A DNA stretch of 64,000 nt from Annona cherimola (taxonomy: Eukaryota > Streptophyta > Magnoliopsida > Magnoliales > Annonaceae): contig CM059973.1 of the NCBI GenBank assembly GCA_030490835.1, forward strand, positions 64,980,008 to 65,044,007. Reading direction: 5' to 3'. Position numbers and translations under genes: made by a program. Below the pieces are notes generated by a model. The model was not told the origin of the DNA and ran no database searches. It was given only the letters and a program-made list of their open reading frames with translations. Of this stretch, positions 1-11,160 are shown one piece after another (positions within the stretch are counted from its first letter, which is position 1; the number at the start of each line of letters is the position of its first letter).

Positions 1-1018
1 AATTCATGGGGGGAACTTTGGTTTTCTTGTGGGGAATTCTATTAAGAATATGATGAGCTGTTAATAAAGCTTCACTCCACCAGCCTTTACTTAGGTCTGC
101 ATTAACTAACATTGAACTTACCATTTCAACTAAAGTTCTATTTTTTCTTTCTGCGGGTCTATTTTGTTGAAGTGTATATGGGGTTGTTACTTGGTGTATA
201 ATCCCAGCATTTTCACAAAAATCGTTAAAATCACTTGATAAATATTCACCTCCTCTATCTGATTTTAAGGATTTAATTGTTTTTTCAAGTTGATTTTTAA
301 CTTCAGCCTTATAGGATTTAAATTTATCTAAGGCTTCATCTTTAGTTATTAATAAATACACATAAATATATTTACTAAAATCATCTATAAATGTTATGAA
401 GTATTTCTTTCCACCTCTTATTAATGTGTTCTCCATATTATAAATATCTGAATGTATTAAACCTAGTAATTTAGAATTCCTTTCAACTTTTTGAAATGGT
501 TTTTTAGTGATTTTAGTTTGAAAACATATTTTACATTTATTTGAAAATTTATTAGATGATCTAAGAATTAAACCTAATTTCATCATAGTGTCTATACTAC
601 GAAAATTAACATAACTTAATCTACCATGCCATACAGAAAAAGAGTTAACCATATAAGCAGAAGACGATGATCCGTTATTGACATTTAGGCGAAACATGTC
701 ATTTACAACATAGCCTTTGCCCACAAATACACCTCCCTTGGTTACAATAATTTGATCTGATTCAAATACCAATCTGAAACTATACTTATTAAGAAGACTA
801 ACTGAGACCAAATTCTTGCGTATTTTTGGTACATGAAGTATGTTGGTGAGAGTGAGTGATTTTCCTGAAGTCAGTTTCAGGATCACGGTTCCTGACCCTT
901 CCACCTTAGCGGTAGAAGAATTACCCATGAATAATTTATTCTCATTTTCATTAGTTTCATAGGTTTTAAATAGACTTTTGTCTTTACAAATATGTCCAGT
1001 GGCTCCAGAGTTTAGCCA
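1..1018 (-). pseudogene. Ty1-copia pol fragment: protease end, GAG-pre-integrase, integrase core
   Basis: Read on the minus strand from 1018 down to 1, this is one open frame of about 339 codons that runs off the window. It starts with the protease active-site region (W-L-N-S-G-A-T-G-H-I-C), continues through the region where copia proteins say NILHVP and NLVSV, then the GAG-pre-integrase zinc finger (WHGRL followed by CKIC) and the integrase core. Catalytic acidic residues are visible in the HSD, SDRGGEY and AERKNRT motifs, in copia order. Two departures from the family are seen: the protease Asp of DSGAT is Asn (codon at 1010-1012), and the second zinc-finger His (usually GH) is Tyr. A TAG at 1019-1021 separates it from gag. 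Reverse transcriptase and RNase H would lie left of the window. Family assignment is secure; activity is not expected. Confidence 0.9.
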
Positions 1019-1933
1019 CTAGCTTTGGTCATCACTTACTGTATAAATTTTAGAAATCATGACAACAAAATGTTCCTCAGTTAAATGGGTCTCCGGACCT
1101 TTTCTCTGATATGATTCATACTGAGTGTTATTTTTCCTTTTGAAAAGTCTACACTCATTTTTCAAATGACACATTTTCTTGCAATAAAAGCAAGGTCCGT
1201 TCTTGTTCTTAGTAATGGTCTTTTTGGTATTTAATTTAGATCTCTTAGATTGTTGATTATTGACATTTGTCACCTGGGTTGGAACTTCAACCACATTAGC
1301 CTTAGCAAGAACCTGCTCTTCTTTTTTTTTTTCTTAATTTTCTTCAGTACGTAAATTGAGAGCAAGATCATCTAAACTCATGGATCTTTTCGTTTGTTTT
1401 AGACTTTTGCAATTTTCGTTCCAACTTGGTGGTAATTTCTCAATAATTGCACCAACAATAATAGATTCATCCATCTTACTGCCCTGTCACCCAAGTTGAT
1501 TAACGATATGTTCAATCTCATTAACTTGATCAAGGATTGATTTATCATTAGTCATAGTATAATTGAGAAAATTGCTTACTAGAAACCGTTCGACGCTTGC
1601 ATCATCAGTATTGTATTTGTGTAGAAGCGAATCTCAGATTTCTTTGGTCGTATTTGCATCTTGGTACACTTCGAATAGTGAGTCAGATTGCGCTTTAATG
1701 ATGTGCCCTTCGTAAATATAGTTGTTCATGTCCCACTTTGCTCGTCGGCGTTGATCTTGCAATGTTTCATTTTCTTTTTCTTCAAGTCTTAGTATGGTAA
1801 GGACGTACACAACTCTAATGCAGGTTAAGAAAAGATGAAGTTGTTGTTTCCATCTTTTGAAGTTGGTACCAACACAACAATCCAATATGGGGACATCAGG
1901 CTTTGTAGGTAGAATGGATGACTGGGGAGTCAT
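1019..1933 (-). pseudogene. Ty1-copia gag with CCHC zinc knuckle, broken
   Basis: The N-terminal part (1933 to 1634) reads as a copia Gag start: a short leader, then a motif resembling the usual F-KRWKQQ-LHLFLT segment of the UBN2-type gag domain. The middle (1633 to 1295) still resembles Gag (IIEKLPPSW, then a SLDDLALNLRTEE motif) but carries stops and at least one frame break. The C-terminal piece (1294 to 1019) holds the nucleocapsid knuckle C-F-Y-C-K-K-M-C-H-L-K-N-E-C; it departs from strict CCHC because the Gly before His is Cys. It ends at a TAG at the place where copia proteins normally have the first of two Trp residues before the protease Asp. Gag and pol would originally have been one polyprotein. 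Confidence 0.85.
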
Positions 1934-2054
1934 TTATAAATAATAGAAAGTGGACAAAACTGAAAAAAATTACCTTAAGATTGTTTGAGCAAAATATAAA
2001 AAGAGAAAAAATTAAGAAAAGCATGGAAAGTGAAAATAGAACCAAATTTCACTT

Positions 2055-2681
2055 CAGGTGTGTTACAACGTCACTTTCCTTAAGGCAATTTTGCTACCCT
2101 ATTTGCTGGTTAGGATAATTTTGCAGTTGCCCACAGGATGCAAAAAGTTAAACCTGAACTAGAATAGAAAGCAATACCTTTTCTAAGCACACAAACACTA
2201 GGATTTTTTGGTTGAATAGAGAGAATTTTAAAATAATATGGCAATCTTGCAAATCAAAAACTTAAACACATAATGTCTGAATTAAGACAGAAGCTATAGT
2301 TATCTTCAATAAGACAATTGGATGTTTGAAGGGAAGAGAGAATGAGTGGATTATTAAGATTCTGAAATCTTCCGAATGTCATCTTTATTTATAGCTTGAA
2401 TTAGGAGCTTTTTTATTGAATAGGCATACCCTTTTGCAATTAGACACATCTTTTGACATCTGCCATGTCATCCCTAAATCGGTTGCATCTCTTCAACTCA
2501 CGACCAAAACCATGTCGTTTGAATAAGTCAAACATCCCAAATTGTTGCATCCATTCATTAATCATTGATTTATAAAACTGCTAAAAAAATGTCAAAGTCT
2601 CTGACCACTTTAGTTATATTAGTTTTGTTGTTTATTTATGAAATTATATTATATTTATTGTAATTTTTGAAAATCCCAACA
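2055..2681 (-). repeat. 5' LTR of the Ty1-copia element (minus strand)
   Basis: On the minus strand the sequence from 2681 begins TGTTGGGATTTTC, a typical plant copia LTR start. It contains a TATA-like box GCTATAAATAAAG at about 2395-2383, and lies immediately upstream of the gag start at 1933. The LTR 3' end is not clear. I place it near 2055-2061 from a TG on the plus strand, but no clean initiator-Met primer-binding site follows. The partner LTR would be left of the window, so the boundary could not be checked by LTR comparison. Confidence 0.6.
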
Positions 2682-4199
2682 ATCATTACACTTCTCAAAT
2701 TGAAAACCTTATTGAATGAAATGTAAGCTAAGTATGCTTACTAAAAGGCTTGTAAAATAAGGAATTAGGATTGACAACCTGGGCCTTAACCACTGACTAT
2801 GATCATTGTGCTTTCGACTTGACAGTTCCTTGTTGTTAACTGATGCATGCTGGCATGTGCAATTTATTCAATTGGACTTTATGTGGATTTCATCATGGTG
2901 GTGACAAGCTACGGTTAGTTGTATTTTTGCTAAATTTCAGTTTTTCTTAAGAGCCTGATTGGTGGAATAGAATTCAAATCCACATAAAATCCTTTTACAA
3001 AGGGTCGATTGACATGTACTTTCCAGAAAATCCTTTTTTCCATTATTGCCTATATTTTTAATCATTTTCTCCTATATATTTAACCTTATTCTCTTTATAG
3101 ATGACATCATGTGTTCATACATTAATACATTTATCCTGAATGTTGAGTTTATCAGTATCTTCCTTTGTCATTAACTATTATTTTGTAATAATCGTTGTTT
3201 ATAACCGAAAAAGCACAGACTTCCTTGAAGGATGGTATGAGAATGACTCTTGTTCAAGTGTTCAAAGAGCAAACGTCATCCTTTCCTAAGAGGTACATAT
3301 TCTTCCATGTTAGTTATGTTTGCATTCATACAAAACCTTCCATGTTGAAATTATACATGTTCTTCCATGTCAGTTCAAATTATATACACTTTCGTACAAA
3401 ACCTCTCATAGTGAAATTATATATGCTTTTATCCAAAATTCTCCTGCAGGTTTCTTTCTAATGAAGGACTTAATTTTCATTTTGCAGTCAAATAGACATA
3501 CTGACAGAATTGATGGGAACATCGTAGGGTTAACGACTAGTCTTATTCAATTTGTACACTAACAAGACAAGAAAATTTGGCCTCATGTTCTTCAGTCAAT
3601 GGGCTTGTATTTTCGCCTCTTTCAGTAACTGGGTATGTATTTTGATCTGTCAGTTATATATCAAAGACTGTCATTGCTAAGCTCATTACATAGGATTTAT
3701 TCTATAGCATAATGGATGCCAAGAAGTTCCAAACTCCAAAGACTAAGACAATAGGCTAATAGCAAGGTATTGGTTTTCCTAAGGATGAAGAAACCCGATA
3801 AGAATCAATATCAACATTTGATCTTTCTTAGATATCTATTTATTGGAGAGCGCTGCATGCTTTTACACATCTGTTGGTGTGTGATAGTTTGCCTGTGCAA
3901 GGTGAGCCCATTGAAGTGCTATAACTGGTCTTTTTGAACTAGCATTATGTAGAATGAGTGGATTTTTTTGAGGTTGTTTCTTTGTGTACTCTTTTATATT
4001 AGCCTTTCTCAGCACAGGGCTAGCTGCCAGACTGTTGGGATTCCTCGTAAAGTTTGGCATACTAGTCGTGTGAGTTCACTTCTGTTGGCTTGTGCACATA
4101 TGCGCTTGTTGGTGTTTTTTCTGGCTAAAAATAATTGGATTGTTATCCATGACATTTACAGTTTTTTTAAAATGGTGCTTCTTGTTGTTATGTCAACAT
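2682..4199. other. Unassigned AT-rich sequence left of the LINE
   Basis: No gene or element was recognised. Short open frames near 3195-3560 have exon-like flanks (pyrimidine-rich tracts ending in CAG at about 3450 and 3487) and could be decayed host exons, but no family is recognisable. The last bases before 4200 are the original target of the LINE insertion and continue, on the other side of the LINE, at 11201. Confidence 0.4.
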
Positions 4200-4219
4200 G
4201 CACTAAGGAGGGTCCTCAT

Positions 4220-5216
4220 TAGGGGTGCAACTCGAGTCGGGTTATACCAGGTTGGAGTGAACCCAAACCCTAAGCCAACTGGGTTGGAGTTAACCCAAAC
4301 CCTAACCCTAAGAATTTAATCCGGGTTCGGACCGGGTTCGCATTGGTTTTGGTTTGGTTTCAGGTTAGAATTCGGGTTACCAAAAAACTATTTTTTTCCA
4401 AATTTCATTGTATTCTAAAAGATAATTATTGGAATATACATACCTGTGTTTATGAAGTCAAGCCTCACGCTAAATTCTGCAACATCCTTTCAAAGAATTA
4501 TGCAACATCATGCTGAATTTTGCAATATTCTCTCCAATATTCTTTGAATGAACTCTGCAAGTAATTTTTCAACACCCTATAGACACAAATAAATCACAAA
4601 TTATTTAGTTTTATGACTAGTTGGTCATTTCTATTTAATAGCTAATGGAAATGACTCAAGTTTAGCAAATAGAAAATGAACATATCATACAAACTATTGT
4701 AGTTGAAACTAAACATTATCATACAAATTGCTAAAATAGAAATTGACCACTTGTCATACCAATAAACTTAAAATATGAATCAAATTTATACTACAATCTG
4801 AAATTCAAACTAACAGATTTCTCATACTAACAGAAAGTATGATATAAAATAGATTTATCATGCGAACTTAAATTCAAACATAATTCACATAACAGTTATT
4901 CAAAGCAACTAAATCTAAATACACTAAGTATAATGGTTCAACATTCCAATTATTGATACACTGGCCACCTATATATTAATATTACAAAAAAAACATGTAT
5001 AATTTATGAAAAATTATATAAATTACACTGGGTTCGGACCGGGTCAGGTTTTGGTACCGGGTTGGTGCGAACCCAGCTTTGGTTTCGGGTTTCTACGGGT
5101 CGGGTTGAAACTGGGTCTATTTTGGAAAAAATCTAAAAAATAAAACCCATTTTTGGTTTTGGTACCGGGTTGGGTCGGGCGTGTTCGGACCGACCCGGTA
5201 CCAAGTTGCACCCCTA
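4220..5216. mobile_element. Non-autonomous hAT element with 8-bp TSD GTCCTCAT
   Basis: Both ends carry TAGGGGTGCAAC as terminal inverted repeats (left from 4220, right ending 5216). The flanks are an exact 8-bp duplication GTCCTCAT (4212-4219 and 5217-5224). TIRs starting TAGGG, 8-bp TSDs and a target fitting nTnnnnAn all point to the hAT superfamily. Subterminal regions are full of GGGTTCGG / CCGGGT-type motifs, as is common for transposase-binding regions in hATs. There is no coding capacity. Related copies lie at 26378-27105, 27106-27807 and (fragment) 29079-29225. It jumped into the LINE 5' UTR, so it is younger than the LINE. Confidence 0.9.
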
Positions 5217-5417
5217 GTCCTCATTCTACAACACTGTGAGTCTCTTCCCTGTAAGGCTCGATAGGCGATCTGGTCGCGCTTGGGTCTAGGTGAGGGTGTC
5301 GGAGGTGGGGAAGACAGGTGGATTGGCCGGAAGTCAGGCGGATTGGCCAGTAGGACCGTCGCTATCGTCGACAGGAAGCACATTCCTGAGGAGAAACCGG
5401 ACGAAAGGACAAGGAGA

Positions 5418-7016
5418 ATGAATATCAACGCTGAGGAGCTGCTGGAGGCCGAACTTCAGACGTTATCCATCGAGAGAAATGCGATCAAGAAGGTCAAACC
5501 GGGAGAGGAGCTTGCTCTTCTGTGCACGCTCTGGTCGACGAAGTCATACAACAAGGAATACTTCAAAGGGATGCTGCGTCGGCTTTGGAGGACAAAAGGG
5601 AACCTCCACTTTATTGAGGTCGGGGAGAATTTGTTGAAGGCCTCATTCTCTGATTCGGAAGACAGAAGCCGGGTAATGGAGGGACGCCCGTGGCTGTTCG
5701 ATCGGAACCTGATCATCCTGGAAGAACTGCGGGAGGAGATGGACTATGCACAGATTCTACTTGTAAAAATGCCACTGTGGGTGCAAATACAAGGCATCCC
5801 CTACATTGTCGACAAAAGCTGCCTGGGCCAGATTGTAGCCAAAACATTCGAGGATGTGGTCGAGATCAAAGGATCGGAGGCTGAAGTAAAGCTTAGGGTG
5901 GTGCTGGACTACCGAAAGCCACTACGTCGTGGCATGTTCATTCGAGTAGGGGATCAACAAAGGAGATGGATAAGCTTCCAATATGAGAAGCTTCCCATTT
6001 TCTGCTATCTGTGTGGTATAATTGGGCACGCTCATAAAGATTGCCGGTCAATCCCGATGGAGAAGAGGTGTTCAGTGGAGGCGGATATGCCCTATGGTAG
6101 TTGGTTGCGGGCGGGAGTTAGGCCGATGAGGTTGAGAGGGGAGACAGGTTCTAAATTCAGAGCCACGCCAGTCAAATACCTTGGTAAGCAATGGCAGCGG
6201 GAGGAGGCAGAGTCTGGGTTGAGGAGTTTGGATGCTGCGAGTGCTGAGGTTGGGAGGGCTAATGACTAGATGGGGAGCTCGGATGGGGGTGGCAGTCAAT
6301 GCAGAGGTGATCAAGAGGAAGCAGAACAGGGGGTTGAGAGGGCAATGGGGGTCGAAAGGTGGCCGATTGGGGGGCAAATAGCGTGCTCCAAATTACAACC
6401 TGTTGGCACGGGTCCTGCCAAAGGACTGGTCATCCAAAAGTTGAAGCACACTGCGTGGGAAGTGGTGGGAGATGAAGGGGACTTCAGTGGGGGCGGAAGA
6501 AAGGCGGCTCAAGTCTGAGAAGGGGGGGAAGCTGCCGAAAATGCTGAGGAAAGCCTGTTGAAGACTGGGACGGGCAAGGGGAGGCTGGTTCACACCCGGA
6601 CAGGCCCCGATCATGTTTTGGGGCTGCACACTAAGTGGGGGACAGGGTTGGGTGAGAATCATAGTGAGGAGGGGGACAAGGAGCTGGTGGAAGTGCATGT
6701 GCTAGCTGAAGGGGGAGGACATAAGGGGGTTTTATCACTTAAAATAAGAAGCCCGAGGGAGGTGTGTGGTGGGACATCTGGACTACAGCGAAGACATTCA
6801 CCAGGGGGTAGGGGAAGTTGGAAAAGGAGAGCAAGGATGGTAGAAGGCATGGAGTTGGTCGGGGCTGATTCAATGGGGGCTTTAGGCGGGGCTAAAAGAG
6901 GGCATGAAGGGGAGCCGGATGAAATGTTGATGGAGAGGAAGAGGGCAAAGGAGATGGAAATGGTCTTATATGGGGAGGTGGTGGCTATGGGGGTTCCCCA
7001 AGCCCACCTCCAGTAA
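5418..7016 (+). pseudogene. LINE ORF1: DUF4283-like domain plus CCHC zinc knuckle, two in-frame stops
   Basis: One reading frame runs from the first good ATG (5418) to a TAA at 7014-7016, broken by TAG at 6267-6269 and TGA at 6516-6518. The frame stays open upstream to 5280 but without an ATG. The first 200 residues match the DUF4283 family typical of plant L1 ORF1 proteins (W-S-T-K-S-Y-N, then RPWLFDRNLIIL, then a VQIQGIP motif). A zinc knuckle C-Y-L-C-G-I-I-G-H-A-H-K-D-C follows. The C-terminal half is Gly/Glu/Lys-rich and low complexity. By family knowledge it binds LINE RNA as a chaperone. ORF2 begins one base after its stop codon, so reinitiation or similar coupling would have been used. 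Confidence 0.85.
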
Positions 7017-7017
7017 T

Positions 7018-10000
7018 ATGACTATTTTGGTGTGGAATTGCCGTGGACTTGGGAACCCACGTGCAATTCGAAATTTTTTTGACCTTGTAAGGAAATAAGC
7101 GCCCAAGTTAGTCTTTTTGAGTGAAACTAAATGCAATAAGAAGGAAATGGATCGGATTAGACGGAGGATACATTTTGATTCCTGCTTTGTGGTGGAGTCC
7201 ATCGCTAGAAGCGGCGGTTTGGCTATGCTTTGGAATAATGATCATCCGGCGTCTGTTCGGAGCTTCTCGGCACATCATATAGACACCGATTTTTTTGGCT
7301 GACGCTTCACGGGGTTCTATGGTCACCCCGAATCTCACTGCCGCCACCTTTCCGGCACATCCTCAACCAGCTGGCAAACAATGGTGACTCTCCTTGGCTC
7401 GTAATGGGTGATTTTAATGAAGTGACCGGGTCAAGCGAATATCAAAGTTCGAGGACACGCAATCAACCCTAGATGGACCTATTTCGTAATACTATTGGCA
7501 AGTGCAATTTGCAGGACCTCGGATTCGCAGGGTCGCCTATGACATGGTGCAATAATAGGAGGGGCTCTCAGAGGGTGGAAGCTAGGCTTGATAGGGGGCT
7601 CTCAACTTCTTCATGGATCGATCTGTTTCCCTATGCCAGGATTGTCCACCTCTCGGCAACCTCGTCTGATCATTGCCCGCTTTTGCTACTGCTCGACTCC
7701 ATGCAGGGTAGGAGGAGGCCCCCAAAAGAATTCAGATACGAGCTATTCTGGACACGTGATTCTGAGGCAACTAAAATCATCGAAAATGTATGGAAGTCAT
7801 ATTGCCATAGGGAAGATGCTGTTCATGATTTATTGAGCAGGAAAATCCGGAGATGTGGCATGGAGTTATCTAAATGGACAGACTGAAAAGAGGAAACCTC
7901 AGACATGCCATTGAAAAGAAGCAGAGGGAGCTATCCGCATTGATGGATCAACCACCTACCGATGTGCGGGATGACGCAATCCGGAAAATTAAATTCCAGA
8001 TTAATCTCTTATTAGAGGATGAGGAGAAGCTATGGAGTATACGAGCTAAAGCCCGTTGGCTTATGGAGGGGGACAGAAACACGAGTTTTTTCCATCGGGT
8101 GGCTTCCAATCGGAGACGGACAAACTTCATCGAGGTACTCATAGACAATGATGGGAATCGGGTCAGGGAACAAGAAGACTTGCTAAATTTGACAGTTTCA
8201 CACTTTTTTGAAATATTTACATCCTCTAACCCTCTGGATGCGAATTGGGTTTCCAGCCTCATTTCAAGGAAAATCTCTGATGATCAGAGGAGGGGTCTGA
8301 TTAAGCTATTGTGTATGGCTGAGGTGGAGAGAGATGTTAAGGGTATGCGAACCTCCAAAGCTCCAGGGCCAGATGGAATGTCTCCGGGGTTCTATCAGCA
8401 GCATTGGAATATCGTCGGTCGGGACATTTTTCTATGGTGCAAATCGTTCATGGAGGAGAGTGACCACAATCACTTGGCAAGGCATATTTGGGAGGCAAAC
8501 GCTACCACATTGGTGTTGATTCCGAAGAAGGCGGGCGCCCAGGAACTGTCACAGTTTAGGCCAATCAGTCTATGTAATGTGGTTTATAAAATCTTGGCAA
8601 AGGTTCTAGCGAACAGGCTAAAAGCTATTCTCAACGAGGTCATCGGGGTGGAACAAAGTGCTTTTGTCCCTGGCCGGCTAATCACGGACAACATGTCGAT
8701 TGCATATGAGGCAATTCATTCTCTCAGGAAGCGCAAGGGGGGAAGAAGACGAGAGCTGGCCATTAAGTTACACATGTCCAAGGCCTATGATCGCGTTGAG
8801 TGGAGTTTTTTAAAACAGGTTATGGAGGCTATGAATTTCTGCTCGGTGTGGATCAACTGGATGTTATGCTGCATCACCACTGTTAGCTTTCGCGTAAATG
8901 TGAACGGTTTCAAATCTAGGCTATTCCATCCTCAGAGGGGACTGCGGCAGGGGGACCCGCTGTCTCCGTACCTATTCCTGCTTTGTGCAGAGGGTCTGTC
9001 TGCGCTCATCTCTTCTGCGGTGGCCCAGGGTTCTCTGCATGGGATTAGAATCAATTCTCGAGGGCCCCAACTTACTCACCTCTTGTTTGCAGATGATGCT
9101 CTTATATTTCTCAGGGCAGATGATATGGAAATCACGCAATTCTTGGAAATTATCAAGATCTATTCTACTTCCTCTGGCCAGTTGGTGAACGTGGACAAAA
9201 CATCGATATTCTTTAGCTCAAACATGAATGGATGGGAAAGGGAGGCGTGGTCTAACAGGTTGGGGTCTTCGGGGCACGAAGTCCATAACTATCTCCGCCT
9301 CCCGGCGTGGCTTGGGAGATCTAAGAGCAGGACGTTCAAGGGCATCAGGGATCGCATCTGGCACAAAATCCAAGGATGGAAGGGGCAACTATTGTCATGG
9401 GGAGGGAAAGAGGTGCTCATCAAAGCAGTGGCTAAAGCTATCTCATCCTATGCTATGAGTATCTTCTTGCTCCCACAGTCGCTCTGTCAGGGTATCGACG
9501 GGATGCTGAGAAAGTTTTGGTGGGGGGATCAAGGGGATAAGCAGAAGATGTGCTGGGTGGCCTGGAAGGACATGTGCATGTCCAAATGTACGGGGGGGGG
9601 GGGGTTGGGGTTCAGAGATCTCCACGAGTTCAATTATACCCTTCTCGCCAAACAAGTCTGGAGATTATCAACGAGATCGGCATCCTTTTGCTTCAAGGTC
9701 TTAAAAGCCAAATATTTTCCCAACTCTGACATTTGGGATTGTGTGTCAAAGCAGTCTGACTCGTACACCTGGAAAAGAATTCTCAAGGCGCGTGATATGA
9801 TTCATGCCGGCTGCATGTGGAGGATTGGTGATGGAAGAAGAGTCCGATTTTTCAAAGATGCTTGGTTGGATGACGGGGTATGCAAGGCGGGGCCACTCCC
9901 ACAATCCATCCCTAAGGATGTATCGGTTAGTCATTTTATTGATGGGGGGACAAATGGTTGGAACAAGGACCGGGTCATGGCTGCAGTAGGCGAGGAGGGG

Positions 10001-11160
10001 TGGCAGTCTGTCAGCCGTGTTCCCCTCCCTCGCCATCCTGAAGCGGATTGCATCTTTTGGAAGCATGAGGCGAACGACCAGTTCTCCGTCAAGTCGGCTC
10101 ATAGATGGCTTATGGCGGTGCATGAAAACCCTTTTCCCTCAAGCTGTTACAGGGCTATTTGGAAGACAAGGCTGCCGAGCAAGATCCTGATTTTTGGGTG
10201 GCGATTATTCAGGGATTCTCTTCCAACTCTGTGTAACCTATCGAGGAGGGGCATAGATGTCAATCTTCACTGTCTCTTTTGCTCGGGGGAGTTCGAGGAT
10301 GCTCATCACTTATTCCTGAGGTGTGCCAGCATTGCAAGTATTGCTAGAAGGTTTGTTCCGGCTAGCCATTCGGCGGCCTCGGTGCAGGAAATTATGTGTC
10401 TCCTTGCTTCAAAAAATAGGTGTGATGAGCCGGCCCTTTTCATTGTCTTCTGTAGGCGAGTCTTGTTTATGTGAAACAAACTAAAGGCTGAAGGGGTCCA
10501 TCCTGTGTTTGCTGACATACTTCCGTGGTGCAAGGAATACATCGAGAAATTGAGGCGAGTAAGGCTCCTTGATCAGGCGTCTGCTTTGGACACTCCACTT
10601 GCACCCAGATGGACTAAACCACCAGAGGGAGTCTTCAAGATAAACGTGGATTCCCGATGTTCTGCGGGTCGGGGAGTCTCGAGCATTGCTACCGTTATCA
10701 GGGACTCCCGCAGCCACTTTATTGCTGCCTATGGATGGAGATGGAAGGGAGGGGGGAGCCTCCTCTTATTATGGAAGCAAATGCTTTTCACCTCGGTATT
10801 CGGTGGGCCCTCCACCTCAAGCTCTGAAATGTCCAGATTGAGTCCGACTCGCTTCTCCTATGCAAATACTTGACAAATGACAGTCACATCTTCTCTCCCG
10901 TGGGTCATATGATCGCCGAGATCAGATCGGCTCTCAAAGCCAATACTCATCTCTCGGTTCACCATGTCCTGAGGCAGGGGAACACGGTGGCTCATGCTTT
11001 TGCGGACCTGATTTCTGCTTCTGCAATGGAATATATGTCCTGGTGGGGAAACCCCCCATAAGATATTGTAGAGAAAATTCGTGCAGACAACTTTTTGGTA
11101 ATGAACTGTGTGGATTACTCTATCCTGAACCCTTTTCAAAATGTGGGGGGGTCGGGGTAG
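7018..11160 (+). pseudogene. LINE ORF2: AP-like endonuclease, reverse transcriptase, RNase H; several breaks
   Basis: ORF2 starts at ATG 7018 with the endonuclease motif W-N-C-R-G-L-G. Stops occur at 7096-7098 and 7300-7302, a frame change lies near 7330-7360, and the frame then continues through M-G-D-F-N-E and the SSDHCPL motif. Another frame change lies near 7880. The longest open stretch (7874-10474) contains the reverse transcriptase: FRPISLCNVVYKI, GRLITDN, motif A, RQGDPLSPYLF and FADD (9086-9097). In motif A the catalytic Asp that precedes MSKAYD is His (codon 8771-8773). A zf-RVT region (C-x2-C ... H) follows. TGA at 10472-10474 sits where a Trp is expected, and RNase H (INVD, MEAN, ESDS, VAHAFAD) is split by a frameshift in a G-run near 10757 and a stop near 10830. 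Confidence 0.9.

Noticed and set aside
4262..4315. Telomere-like CCCTAA / AACCC motifs
   Set aside because: They are irregular, lie in the subterminal region of the hAT element and recur as similar motifs in its other copies, so they are part of the transposon, not interstitial telomere repeats.
6270..7016. Separate small genes downstream of LINE ORF1
   Set aside because: They are in the same frame as ORF1 and are its C-terminal part divided by two stop codons.
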